A stretch of DNA of 46,494 bases. Source: Rhodospirillales bacterium (lineage in GTDB: Bacteria; Pseudomonadota; Alphaproteobacteria; Rhodospirillales; Defluviicoccaceae). Shown in pieces: positions 32,926 through 40,973 of this stretch. The stretch spans positions 1-46,494 of the forward strand of contig JAEULH010000014.1 in NCBI GenBank assembly GCA_016793925.1, read 5' to 3'. Position numbers and translations under genes: made by a program. Under the pieces are notes generated by a model. It had not been told where the DNA came from. It worked only from the letters and a program-made list of their open reading frames with translations, and made no database searches. Each line of letters starts with the position of its first letter. Position 1 is the first letter of the stretch.

Positions 32926-33813
32926 TCAGCCGAGACCTGCCTCCCTGGAAGCAGCCAGCGCCAGCCCGCTCCAGTCGATCGCGCCGTGACCCTGGGCCTG
33001 CAGGGCGAGCAGCCGGTCGTGCACGAGGCTTGCCAGCGGCATCGGCGCCTCCGCGCCCCGTGCTGCGTCCAGGACCAGGCGAACGTCCTTCAACCCGAGC
33101 GCGACGGTGAAGCCGACCGGCGTGTACCGGCGCTCGGCGATCATCCGGCCGTAGTTGCGATAGATCGGGCAATCGAACAGCGTCGAGGCGAACAGATCGG
33201 CGAGCCTGATGCGGTCGATGCCCCGTTTCTCTGCCATGGCGAAGGCCTCGGCCATGGCCTCCATTGCCGCGATGATGAGGAAGTTGCCGGTCAGCTTTAC
33301 GGTGTTCGCCGCACCGATATCCTCGCCGAAATCGACAATGCCCTGCGACAGGGCCTCAAGCGGCGGCCGGGCGCGCTGCTTCGCCGCATCGGCGCCCGAG
33401 GTGACCACCCACAGCTTGCCGGCGGCGGCGGCGTCGGGGCGGCCGAAGACCGGTGCGGCGAGATAGGTTGCGCCGCGCTCGGCGTGCGCCTCGGCCAGCC
33501 GCTGCGCCGTTGCCGGCGCTACCGTGCTGAACGAGACGTGCAGCCCGCCGGCGCCGAGCCCGGCGAGCACGCCGTTGTCGCCGAACACGACGTGCTCAAG
33601 GGCACGGTCATCGGCGAGCATGGTCATGACGATTCCGCCTGTGGGGGTCGCGGCGCCGGGGGTCTCGCTGCGGGTCGCGCCGGCCTCGACCAGCGGGTCG
33701 GCCTTGTCCGCCGTCCGGTTGTAGACGTTCAGGCCGTAACCGGCATCGAGCAGGCGCTTCGCCATGCCTGCGCCCATGCTGCCCAGGCCGATAAAGCCGA
33801 TCGTTTCCGCCAT
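32926..33813 (-). CDS. 3-hydroxyisobutyrate dehydrogenase-type NAD(P) oxidoreductase
   Basis: The protein has 295 residues. The Rossmann motif GFIGLGSMGAGMAKRLLDAG opens the N-terminal domain, followed by NRT, which in this family often indicates NADP preference. The substrate-binding part has SFSTVAPATAQRLAE (DSSTxxP-like, here with Phe for Asp), APVFGRPDAAAAGKLWVV and the catalytic Lys173 in NTVKLTGNF. The C-terminal helical domain ends with the usual GLKDVRLVLDAA. Family members reduce or oxidise beta-hydroxy acids, glyoxylate or succinate semialdehyde (GLYR-type). It is divergent from a succinate-semialdehyde-type dehydrogenase 142 bp away, which suggests linked C4 semialdehyde metabolism (inference). 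Confidence 0.9.
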   Translation of the reverse strand: MAETIGFIGLGSMGAGMAKRLLDAGYGLNVYNRTADKADPLVEAGATRSETPGAATPTGGIVMTMLADDRALEHVVFGDNGVLAGLGAGGLHVSFSTVAPATAQRLAEAHAERGATYLAAPVFGRPDAAAAGKLWVVTSGADAAKQRARPPLEALSQGIVDFGEDIGAANTVKLTGNFLIIAAMEAMAEAFAMAEKRGIDRIRLADLFASTLFDCPIYRNYGRMIAERRYTPVGFTVALGLKDVRLVLDAARGAEAPMPLASLVHDRLLALQAQGHGAIDWSGLALAASREAGLG

Positions 33814-33955
33814 TTCCTATGCTCCGCTGTCGTCGATCGTTGTCGAAGGTCGTCAGAATGACCCTGGCGGCGCCGGCGCGGCGTAACGTGGGTTATGGCG
33901 CCCCGGCACGAGCGCAGTGTATGAGAAACTACCTCATCAGGTTGGAGCTGCGGTC

Positions 33956-35317
33956 ATGCGAAGCGTCAATCCGGCGACCGGCGAGACGATCAGGGACTAT
34001 CCGGAAGCCGGAGAGGCCGAGGTCGAGGACGCCGTCGCCCGCTCGGCCGCTGCGTTCGTCGATTATCGGCGGAGCGATTCGGCCGATCGGTCGCTTTGGC
34101 TGGGTTGGGCGGCAGCCATCCTTGATCAGGAGAAGGACGCTCTTGCCCGGCTGATCGTCGAGGAGATGGGCAAGCCGCTCAAGGCGGCCGTCTCCGAGGT
34201 CGATAAATGTGCCTGGGCGTGCCGCTTCTATGCGGAGCACGGCGCGCGCTTTCTCGCCGATGAAGAGATCCGCAGCGACGCCGCGAAGAGCTTTATCCGG
34301 TACCTGCCCCTGGGCCCTGTCCTGGCGGTCATGCCGTGGAACTTTCCCTTCTGGCAGGTCTTCCGCTTCGCCGCCCCGGCGCTGATGGCCGGCAACACCG
34401 GGCTGCTGAAGCATGCCTCCAACGTGCCGGGCTGCGCCCTGGCGATTGCGGACGTCTTTGCGCGCGCCGGCTTCCCCGACGGCGTTTTCCAGAGCCTGCT
34501 GGTGGGGTCTTCGGCCGTGGCGCGAATCCTGGACGATCCCCGCGTCGTCGCGGCGACGCTGACCGGCAGCGACGGGGCCGGCGCGCGCGTCGGCGCCGGC
34601 GCCGGCGAGGCGATCAAGAGAACGGTGCTGGAGCTTGGCGGCAGCGACCCGTTCATTGTCATGCCGAGCGCCGATCCGGATCGCGCCGCCGCGGTCGCGG
34701 TCACGGCGCGTACCATCAACAACGGGCAGTCGTGCATCGCCGCCAAGCGCTTCATCGTCCACGCCGATGTCTACGAGCGCTTCGAGGCGCGCCTTGTCGA
34801 AGGGCTCGAGGCGTTGAAGGTCGGCGACCCCATGGCAGACGATACCGATATCGGTCCGCTGGCGACGCCCGACATCCGCGATGAGGTCGAGGCGCAGGTC
34901 GCGGGTACGGTGGAAGCCGGGGCGAGGCTGTTGTGCGGCGGGCGACGCGGCGACGGGCGGGGCAACTTCTATTTGCCGACGGCACTGGCCGACATTCCCC
35001 AGGCCGCGCCGGCCTACCGCGAGGAGGTCTTCGGCCCGGTCGCGCTCCTGTTTCGGGTCGATTCGATCGACGCCGCGATCGCCCTGGCCAATGACAGCCC
35101 CTACGGGCTCGCCAGCAGCGTCTGGACCGAGGACGAGGGCGAGCGGGCGCGCTTCATCAACGAAATCGAGGCCGGTCAGACCTTCGTCAACGCGATGGTC
35201 GCGTCCGACCCGCGTCTCCCCTTCGGCGGGATCAAACGCTCCGGTTACGGCCGCGAACTCGGCGCACTCGGCATCCGTGAGTTCGTCAACATCAAAACGG
35301 TGTCCATCTCGTCCTGA
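33956..35317 (+). CDS. NAD(P)-dependent aldehyde dehydrogenase, succinate-semialdehyde type
   Basis: The protein has 453 residues, of the shorter Sad/YneI-like class. It begins MRSVNPATGETIRDYPEAGE and has VLAVMPWNFPFWQVFRFAAP for the cofactor region, general base Glu in LELGGSDPF, the catalytic Cys in NNGQSCIAAKRF, EEVFGPVA and the C-terminal LPFGGIKRSGYGRELG. It oxidises succinate semialdehyde or a related short aldehyde to the acid. The ATG at 33956 has GGAG about 9 bases upstream; an in-frame GTG at 33917 is rejected. It is divergent from the hydroxyisobutyrate-type dehydrogenase and is followed after 114 bp by a lipoprotein gene. Confidence 0.93.
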   Translation: MRSVNPATGETIRDYPEAGEAEVEDAVARSAAAFVDYRRSDSADRSLWLGWAAAILDQEKDALARLIVEEMGKPLKAAVSEVDKCAWACRFYAEHGARFLADEEIRSDAAKSFIRYLPLGPVLAVMPWNFPFWQVFRFAAPALMAGNTGLLKHASNVPGCALAIADVFARAGFPDGVFQSLLVGSSAVARILDDPRVVAATLTGSDGAGARVGAGAGEAIKRTVLELGGSDPFIVMPSADPDRAAAVAVTARTINNGQSCIAAKRFIVHADVYERFEARLVEGLEALKVGDPMADDTDIGPLATPDIRDEVEAQVAGTVEAGARLLCGGRRGDGRGNFYLPTALADIPQAAPAYREEVFGPVALLFRVDSIDAAIALANDSPYGLASSVWTEDEGERARFINEIEAGQTFVNAMVASDPRLPFGGIKRSGYGRELGALGIREFVNIKTVSISS

Positions 35318-35431
35318 CAGGCGGTCGCCGGCCGATGCAAGCGACGGGTTACGACGCCGGCGGATTTCGGTTAAAGACGGCCTCCCGCGGCGGAAGCGCC
35401 GCGCCTTTGGTTCCACCGGGGAGGAGCAACG

Positions 35432-35695
35432 ATGCGAACGCTGATGGCCGCGCTCGGGGCTGCGGCGGTCGGGGTCCTCTCGCTGGTGAGCGGCTGCGGG
35501 GGCACGCCGGCTTTGCAACAGGGCGACGCTCTTGCCGGCGCCTGCCAGTTCAAGCCGTGCGTCTGCATTGACCCGAGCGCGACGATCTGGCGGGAAGCCA
35601 AAACCGCGCCGATCATCTGGAATGCCGAAACCGGGGCGGCGACCTGTCCGACCGGGTTCGTCTTGCGACGAATCGATGAGAAGCAGAAGCAATAG
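35432..35695 (+). CDS. Small cysteine-containing lipoprotein
   Basis: This is an 87-residue precursor. The signal sequence LMAALGAAAVGVLSLVSGC ends in a lipobox (LVSGC, Cys22), so the mature protein is lipid-anchored, about 66 residues long, and has four more Cys (GACQFKPCVCID and ATCPTGF) that could form disulfides. No family is recognised. GGGGAGGAG lies just upstream of the ATG, which supports translation. The stop codon is inside the left arm of a bidirectional terminator. Confidence 0.8.
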   Translation: MRTLMAALGAAAVGVLSLVSGCGGTPALQQGDALAGACQFKPCVCIDPSATIWREAKTAPIIWNAETGAATCPTGFVLRRIDEKQKQ

Positions 35696-35725
35696 GCCGC
35701 GACCTGCGCCGCGTCGCGGCCTATT
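35691..35725. terminator. Bidirectional terminator between lipoprotein gene and glgC
   Basis: A perfect 13-bp stem, AATAGGCCGCGAC (35691-35703) and GTCGCGGCCTATT (35713-35725), closes a 9-base loop between convergent genes. Its A/T ends give short A and T flanks on each strand. The lipoprotein stop codon (35693-35695) lies in the left arm. Confidence 0.8.
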
Positions 35726-35760
35726 GCGCTCGGACCGTCCCGGTCGCCTCCCGGCAGGCG

Positions 35761-37017
35761 CTACAGCATCATCGTGGTCAGTTCGACGGGCGTCCGCTTG
35801 CCCTCGACGACGACGAGACCATCGTCGGTGACGAAGTAGCCCGCCTTGCGGTCGGCGTCGAGGTCATAGCCGATTGTCGCTCCCTCGGGGATGCGGACGT
35901 TCTTTTCCAGGATGCAGTTGCGAAGCCGCGCCTTGCGGCCGATGTCGCAGTAGTCGAAGACGATGCAGTTGTCGAGTTCGGCCTGGGCGTGGACGTACAC
36001 GTGGCGGCCGACGACCGAGTTGCGGATAACGCCGCCGGAGATGATCGTCCCACCGGCAATCACCGAATCCAGCGCCTGACCGCGCCGGTCGGCCTCGTCG
36101 AAGGCGAACTTCGCCGGCGGGTCGGAGTAGCCCGCGGTGCGCAACGGCCACTTGCGATTGAACAGGTTGAGCGCCGGGTTGATGGCCCGGATGTCCATGT
36201 TGGCCTCGAAGTACGCGTCGAGCGTCCCGACGTCGCGCCAGTAGGGAAGCTTGTCCTCCGGTTCGCCGGGTATCTTGTTGGTCATGAAATCGTAGGCGAA
36301 CATTTCTGCGCGGCCGATGGCTTTGGGTAGAATGTCCCGGCCGAAGTCGTGCGAGCTGTTCTTGTCCTCCTGGTCTTCCTCGACCAGTTTGAGCAGCATG
36401 TCGGTGGAGAAAATGTAGTTGCCCATCGAGGCGTAGACCTTGCCGGGATCGTCCGGCAGTGTCGGCGCGTCCGCCTTCTTCTCGTGGAAGCCGATGATTC
36501 GCCCGCCGCGGGTGGTTTCGATGACCCCGAACTCCTTCGCGTATTTCTTGTCGGTCGGGATCGCGGCGACCGTGATATGGGCCCGCTTCTGCTCGTGGAA
36601 TTCGATCATCTCGCGGATGTTCATGCGATAGATGTGGTCGGCGCCGAACACGGCGACGACGTTGGGCGCGGATTGCTCGATCAGGTTGATGTTCTGGTGA
36701 ATGGCGTCCGCGGTGCCACGATACCAGTCCTTGCCCTCCGAGCGCATCTGCGCAGGGACGGGGACGATGAAGTCGTTCTTGAGCAGACTGCCGAACTGCC
36801 AGCCATCCGAAAGATGCTGGAGCAGCGACTGGCTGCGGAACTGAACGACGACGTAAATCGAATATATGCCAGAATTGACGAGATTACTGAGGACGAAGTC
36901 GACAATGCGGTACTTGCCCCCAAAAGGGACAGCCGGCTTCGCCCGTTCCTTGGTCAGTGGGTATAGTCGCGTTCCCTCACCGCCGGCAAGTACGAGCGCG
37001 AGAACCTTGAGCTCCAT
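35761..37017 (-). CDS. glgC: Glucose-1-phosphate adenylyltransferase
   Basis: The protein has 418 residues, standard for bacterial GlgC. The N-terminal catalytic domain has LALVLAGGEGTRLYPLTKER and AKPAVPFGGKYRIVDFVLSN (nucleotide loop and activator-site Lys/Arg), WYRGTADAIHQN and FGADHIYRM. The C-terminal left-handed beta helix (about 290-400) has the hexapeptide-like repeats SVIAGGTIISGGVIRNSVVG. It makes ADP-glucose for glycogen and is the committed, allosterically controlled step. The ATG at 37017 follows AGGGGGAG; the frame extends 101 codons upstream, but that part looks non-coding. No glgA, glgB or glgP adjoins it, so the glycogen genes are split in this genome. Confidence 0.96.
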   Translation of the reverse strand: MELKVLALVLAGGEGTRLYPLTKERAKPAVPFGGKYRIVDFVLSNLVNSGIYSIYVVVQFRSQSLLQHLSDGWQFGSLLKNDFIVPVPAQMRSEGKDWYRGTADAIHQNINLIEQSAPNVVAVFGADHIYRMNIREMIEFHEQKRAHITVAAIPTDKKYAKEFGVIETTRGGRIIGFHEKKADAPTLPDDPGKVYASMGNYIFSTDMLLKLVEEDQEDKNSSHDFGRDILPKAIGRAEMFAYDFMTNKIPGEPEDKLPYWRDVGTLDAYFEANMDIRAINPALNLFNRKWPLRTAGYSDPPAKFAFDEADRRGQALDSVIAGGTIISGGVIRNSVVGRHVYVHAQAELDNCIVFDYCDIGRKARLRNCILEKNVRIPEGATIGYDLDADRKAGYFVTDDGLVVVEGKRTPVELTTMML

Positions 37018-37393
37018 GATCGCTCCCCCTTCCTGGTTTCGACGCCGGAAGAATCGTTGCGTCCTTGTAGCACCGGATGCGCGCGCCCCGCACCGTTTCT
37101 TTGCCTGTGGCTCGGCAGCCACGTACGCACGGGAGATCGCGCCGACCCGGGTCCGGGTGCGGGCGACGGGAACCTTCCTCGCCACGACCCGTTGAGGCCC
37201 ATCGGCGGCGTCGGCCGCGCGGTGACACCGCCGACGACCTCGGACAGGTCGGAGCAAGTCTTGGGGGCAGAGCTTGCCATAGGACACCGTCCCGGAGGGC
37301 GGCCGCGCCGACACTTGCATTCAGCAGTTTGGAACAACAGGCGTCGGCGGCCACCGCGGATCGGCCGCCGGACGATGTGAAGGAGTACAGGGA
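37018..37393. other. Intergenic region between divergent glgC and a membrane-protein gene
   Basis: These 376 bp hold the promoters of two divergent genes. Nothing codes convincingly. A GGAAC (37169-37173) followed after 17 bases by GTT (37191-37193) fits the alphaproteobacterial general-stress (EcfG) promoter pattern toward the plus-strand gene, but such a short pattern is expected a few times by chance in this window. No consensus sigma-70 promoter is seen. Confidence 0.4.
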
Positions 37394-38305
37394 ATGGCAC
37401 ACGACAGAGTTACGACCGCGGGCGCATATGCCACGGATGTGGACGCTCCAGCGCCGGTCAAGCGCACCTCGTGGGGCGCGATCCTCGCCGGAGTGATCAT
37501 CGTTCTCATTGTCCAGGTTCTGCTCAGCATGCTGGGCGTCGGTATCGGTGCCAGCACCGTCGATGTGGTCGAGGGCCAGTCGCCGCAGGCGTCGACCATC
37601 GGTATCGGCGCGGGCATCTGGTGGGTCGTGGCTTCGCTGATTTCGGTCGCCGTCGGCGCCTGGGTCGCCGGCAGGCTCGCCGGCATGCCGAAGCGAATCG
37701 ACGGGGCGTTGCATGGGCTCGTGACCTGGGGTCTGTCGGCGCTGGTCGTCTTCTATCTGGCGACAAGCGCGATGAGCAGCCTGGTCGGCGGCGCGTTCTC
37801 CGTGGTCGGCTCGGCGGTGCAGACTGCCGGGCAGGCGGTCTACCAGGGCGGCCAGGCGGCCTCGAACGCGGCCAACCAGAACATGCAGCTCCCCGGGGCG
37901 CTCGGTCAGTTCCAAGAGCAGGTCGAGCAGCGGCTGGACCAGATCATGAGTCAGGCCAACCAGCAGCTTCAGCAGGCCGCCGATAACCCGGATGTCCGCG
38001 ATGCGTTGCGCCGCATCGTGACGGGCGGCGATGGCCTCAACCAGGCCGACAAGGATCGGGCCATCAACGTCATCGTCGAAAACACCGACATGAGCCGCCA
38101 GGACGTGGAGCAGCAGATCCAGAAGTTGCAACAGGCCTATCAGGAGCTGGTGCAGCAGGCCAAGGAGGCCGCGGAGGTCGCGGCGAACACCGTCGCTCAG
38201 GCCGCGATCTGGGCGTTCATCGCCCTTGTCGTCGGCGCGGTCGTCGGTGCAGCCGCGGGCGCGGTCGGTTCGCCGCGCGACATTCGCTCCCGCGCCTACC
38301 GTTAG
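37394..38305 (+). CDS. Multi-pass membrane protein with Gln-rich amphipathic middle
   Basis: The protein has 303 residues. Hydrophobic helices lie at about 28-50 (AILAGVIIVLIVQVLLSMLG), 72-94, 107-125 and 268-292 (AIWAFIALVVGAVVGAAAGA). Between the third and fourth is a soluble region of about 130 residues rich in Gln, Ala and Asn (FQEQVEQRLDQIMSQANQQL, then EQQIQKLQQAYQELVQQAKE) that probably forms coiled coils. The first two helices resemble TIGR04086-like and PhnA-like membrane proteins seen in alphaproteobacteria; the role is unknown. AAGGAG lies about 8 bases before the ATG. A GC-rich hairpin follows the gene. Confidence 0.82.
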   Translation: MAHDRVTTAGAYATDVDAPAPVKRTSWGAILAGVIIVLIVQVLLSMLGVGIGASTVDVVEGQSPQASTIGIGAGIWWVVASLISVAVGAWVAGRLAGMPKRIDGALHGLVTWGLSALVVFYLATSAMSSLVGGAFSVVGSAVQTAGQAVYQGGQAASNAANQNMQLPGALGQFQEQVEQRLDQIMSQANQQLQQAADNPDVRDALRRIVTGGDGLNQADKDRAINVIVENTDMSRQDVEQQIQKLQQAYQELVQQAKEAAEVAANTVAQAAIWAFIALVVGAVVGAAAGAVGSPRDIRSRAYR

Positions 38306-38337
38306 CAAAACCCTCGCCTCGTCCTTTCCAGAGACAA

Positions 38338-38368
38338 CGCCCTCTCCCGCACAGCGCGGGAGAGGGCG
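38338..38368. terminator. Perfect GC-rich hairpin after the membrane-protein gene
   Basis: CGCCCTCTCCCGC (38338-38350) pairs over 13 bp with GCGGGAGAGGGCG (38356-38368) around the 5-base loop ACAGC. It stands 33 bp after the stop. The CCCTCTCCCGC...GCGGGAGAGGG form is common as a dispersed palindrome in GC-rich proteobacteria, so it may be a repeat as well as a terminator. There is no T run. Confidence 0.65.
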
Positions 38369-38470
38369 CCGCGAAAAGCGAGATGACGCCGGCGGCGGCG
38401 TGGCGATATCCTTCGGGCCAAGACCAACACAGGCAAGGCCGGCCAGGCCTGCCGCCTCTGGAGGACGGCC

Positions 38471-40009
38471 ATGAACATCGGCTCGCTATTGCCGCGCCAC
38501 GCCCGCTACCGTGCAAGCCATCCGGCGCTGATCGTCGGCGATCGGCAGTTGAGCTATCGGGAGCTCAATGTCGAGGTCAATCGGCTGGCAAACGCTCTCT
38601 TGGCGGCGGGGCTCCGCAAGGGCGACAAGTTCGCCACGCTGCTCCCGAACTGCCTCGAGCTGATGGTGTCCTACTGGGCCGCGGCCAAGACCGGGCTTGT
38701 CATCGTGCCGCTCAGCACGATGCTTCAGGACCGTGGGCTGGTGAGCCTGCTCAACGATTCAGACACCGCCCTGATCATCGCCGACGCGGGTTTCGCCGGA
38801 ACGTTGTCGCGCCTGCGCGGGCAACTGCCGGCGATCCGCGCCGACCGCTTCGTCATCGTAGGCTCCGGGGGCTCCGGCGGCTCCGGGGACATGCTTGCCT
38901 ACGACGATTTCGTCGCCGCGGCCGGCACGGGCGAGCCGCCCGATGTCGGTCTGGGCGACGATGACATCTACAACATCATGTACTCGAGCGGGACGACGGG
39001 ACTTCCGAAGGGTATCGTCCATACCCACTACGTCCGCGCCATGTACTGCACGCTGTTCTCCCAGTGCTGGCGAATGACGCCGGAGAGCATCGTCCTGCAC
39101 GCCGGCGCGATCGTCTTCAACGGCGCCATGCTGGATCTCATGCCGTGGATGTTCGTCGGCGGCACCTACATCCTCCACGAGAGCTTCAACGCCGAGCGGA
39201 TGATTGCCGACATCGAGCGCTGGCGGGTGACCCACGTGGTCATGGTCCCTGCGCAGATCATGGCGATCCTCAACAGCCCCGAGTTCGCGCCCGAGAAGTT
39301 GGCGTCGCTGGAGATGCTCCACAACGTCGGCGCGCCGCTGCTGCTGGAGTACAAAAAGAAGCTCAACGATCGGCTGCCCGGCCGGTTCTATGAGTTGTAC
39401 GGATTGACCGAGGGCTTCATGACCGTGCTCGACAAGCACGACGCCATCCGCAAGGTCGGCTCGGTCGGGGCGCCGCCGCCGTTCATGGAAATTCGCCTCA
39501 TCCGCGAGGACGGCAGCGACTGCGAGGCGGGCGAGGTCGGAGAGATCATCGGCCGCAGCCCCTGCATGATGCCCGGTTACTACAAGCGTCCGGACCTGAC
39601 CGCGCAGGCGATCGTCGACGGCTGGCTGCACACCGGCGACGCCGGATACCTGGACGAGGACGGCTACCTGTTTCTCGTCGACCGGATCAAGGACATGATC
39701 ATCACCGGCGGCGTCAACGTCTTCCCGAAGGACATCGAGGAAATTCTGATCCAGCACCCGGCGGTCGGCGATGTCGCCGTCTTCGGCGTCGCCGACGACA
39801 AGTGGGGCGAGGTGCCGATCGCTGCAATCGTGACGCGCGAGGGCGAGAGCGCATCGCGCGAGGATCTGGTGGCCTGGACCAACAGCCGCGTCGACGCCAA
39901 ATTCCAGCGGATCAGGGACGTGGTCTTCTACGACGCCTTCCCGCGCAATGTCGCCGGGAAGACCTTGAAACGCGAGATGCGCGACGCCTACGCCAAGACG
40001 CCGGCCTGA
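38471..40009 (+). CDS. Acyl-CoA synthetase, AMP-binding family
   Basis: The protein has 512 residues. The adenylate-forming motifs are all present: IMYSSGTTGLPKGIVHTH (phosphate loop), YELYGLTEGFMT (motif A5), GWLHTGDAGYLDEDGYLFLV and DRIKDMIITGG (A7/A8 hinge), and the catalytic Lys in NVAGKTLKREMR near the C-terminus. It activates a carboxylic acid to its acyl-AMP and then the CoA thioester; fatty or aryl acid preference cannot be decided. A run of Gly/Ser (GSGGSGGSGD, near 131-140) forms an unusual flexible insert before the loop. GGAGG lies 6 bases before the ATG. The gene converges on an alpha/beta hydrolase 27 bp away. Confidence 0.93.
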   Translation: MNIGSLLPRHARYRASHPALIVGDRQLSYRELNVEVNRLANALLAAGLRKGDKFATLLPNCLELMVSYWAAAKTGLVIVPLSTMLQDRGLVSLLNDSDTALIIADAGFAGTLSRLRGQLPAIRADRFVIVGSGGSGGSGDMLAYDDFVAAAGTGEPPDVGLGDDDIYNIMYSSGTTGLPKGIVHTHYVRAMYCTLFSQCWRMTPESIVLHAGAIVFNGAMLDLMPWMFVGGTYILHESFNAERMIADIERWRVTHVVMVPAQIMAILNSPEFAPEKLASLEMLHNVGAPLLLEYKKKLNDRLPGRFYELYGLTEGFMTVLDKHDAIRKVGSVGAPPPFMEIRLIREDGSDCEAGEVGEIIGRSPCMMPGYYKRPDLTAQAIVDGWLHTGDAGYLDEDGYLFLVDRIKDMIITGGVNVFPKDIEEILIQHPAVGDVAVFGVADDKWGEVPIAAIVTREGESASREDLVAWTNSRVDAKFQRIRDVVFYDAFPRNVAGKTLKREMRDAYAKTPA

Positions 40010-40036
40010 ACCGGGCCCGGTCCGGCGGTGGGCGGC

Positions 40037-40729
40037 TTATCCCTCAAGGCGGTGGCTGAGCAGCCAGTCGTAGAGCTCAGGCTCCTCGTACGCGGCATCG
40101 CAGGTTCGCACGTGCGGCCCCTGGCCGCCGCGATGACCGAGGCGGTAGGCCCTCTCGACCAGCCGACCGTGCGCGCCGAGGCGAGCGACGATATCGCGCG
40201 AGCCTGCGGTCAGCTCGGCGATCTCGTCGTCCTCTCCGTAGGCGACCCACGCCGGCAGGTGGGCCAGCTCCGCCAAGGCCTCGGGCGTTCTGCAGGACCC
40301 GCAGACGGTGGCGAGCGCAGCGAATCGGCGCGGCTGGCGCAGGGCCAGACAGAACGCGCCAATTCCACCCATGCTGAAGCCGGTGAGGTAGAGCCGGGTC
40401 GGATCGGCGTCACGAGCCGACATGTCCTCGATGAGCCGATCCAGGCCGACCTGCACATCCGCGTCGCACCAGGTGCTGGTGGTGGGGCACTGCGGCGCCA
40501 CGACGCGAAACGGAAACGGCCGGTCGAGCAGCCGCCGGCGCTCGTCGCGGAACTTTGCCAGGCCCCAGCGGCTGACCGCCGGAAGGGCGTCCGGCCGGTC
40601 GCCGCGCTCGCCCATCCCATGGAGGAACAGGATCGCCGGCGCGCGCCTGATCGCACCCGCCGCTGCGCCGGCCGCGGGGTCGGCGTCCGGCGGATAGTTC
40701 ACGAGATTGACGCCTTCGACGAACCTCAT
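40037..40729 (-). CDS. Alpha/beta hydrolase, predicted esterase (PHB depolymerase-like)
   Basis: The protein has 230 residues. The core has PAILFLHGMGERGD, VVAPQCPTTSTWCD, the nucleophile elbow LTGFSMGGIGAFCLAL (Ser119), AYGEDDEIAEL for the acid, and His in YRLGHRGGQ. It resembles cytosolic carboxylesterases of the dienelactone hydrolase/PHB-depolymerase-like group; the substrate is unknown. The ATG at 40729 begins MRFVEGVNLVNYPPD; a 15-codon Arg/Trp-rich in-frame extension is rejected as non-coding. It shares a 244-bp upstream region with the divergent YbfF-like hydrolase. Confidence 0.86.
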   Translation of the reverse strand: MRFVEGVNLVNYPPDADPAAGAAAGAIRRAPAILFLHGMGERGDRPDALPAVSRWGLAKFRDERRRLLDRPFPFRVVAPQCPTTSTWCDADVQVGLDRLIEDMSARDADPTRLYLTGFSMGGIGAFCLALRQPRRFAALATVCGSCRTPEALAELAHLPAWVAYGEDDEIAELTAGSRDIVARLGAHGRLVERAYRLGHRGGQGPHVRTCDAAYEEPELYDWLLSHRLEG

Positions 40730-40898
40730 CGGTCCCGTATCCCATCGCCGCCAGATGCGTCGGCGGGGCGGCAACGCCGCATCGAGCGCACATGATAGCG
40801 CGCGCCGCCGCGGTCATCATCATCGTTCGCGGTTTCGCGCAGCCGGACCGTTGCCGTCGCGGGCCAGTCTCCGGTCGCCGTCGCTGTCCCCAAAGGCT

Positions 40899-40926
40899 TT
40901 GCAGACGCCATGCGCGAGGATTAAAT
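40899..40926 (+). promoter_or_regulatory. Probable sigma-70 promoter for the YbfF-like hydrolase
   Basis: TTGCAG (40899-40904) and TTAAAT (40921-40926) are separated by 16 bp, about 48 bp before the ATG at 40974. AAGGGAGGA, a ribosome-binding-like sequence, lies at 40942-40950, within the predicted leader. Confidence 0.45.
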
Positions 40927-40973
40927 GCTTCGATTGCAGGCAAGGGAGGATTGCGCACGATGCGGACGCGGCG

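Noticed and set aside
37169-37193. EcfG-type stress promoter GGAAC-17-GTT
   Set aside because: Not listed as a feature of its own, since an eight-base split motif is expected by chance a few times in this length; it is mentioned only as a possibility.
40010-40021. Perfect palindrome ACCGGGCCCGGT between convergent genes
   Set aside because: It has no loop, so it cannot form a normal terminator hairpin; it is probably chance in GC-rich DNA.
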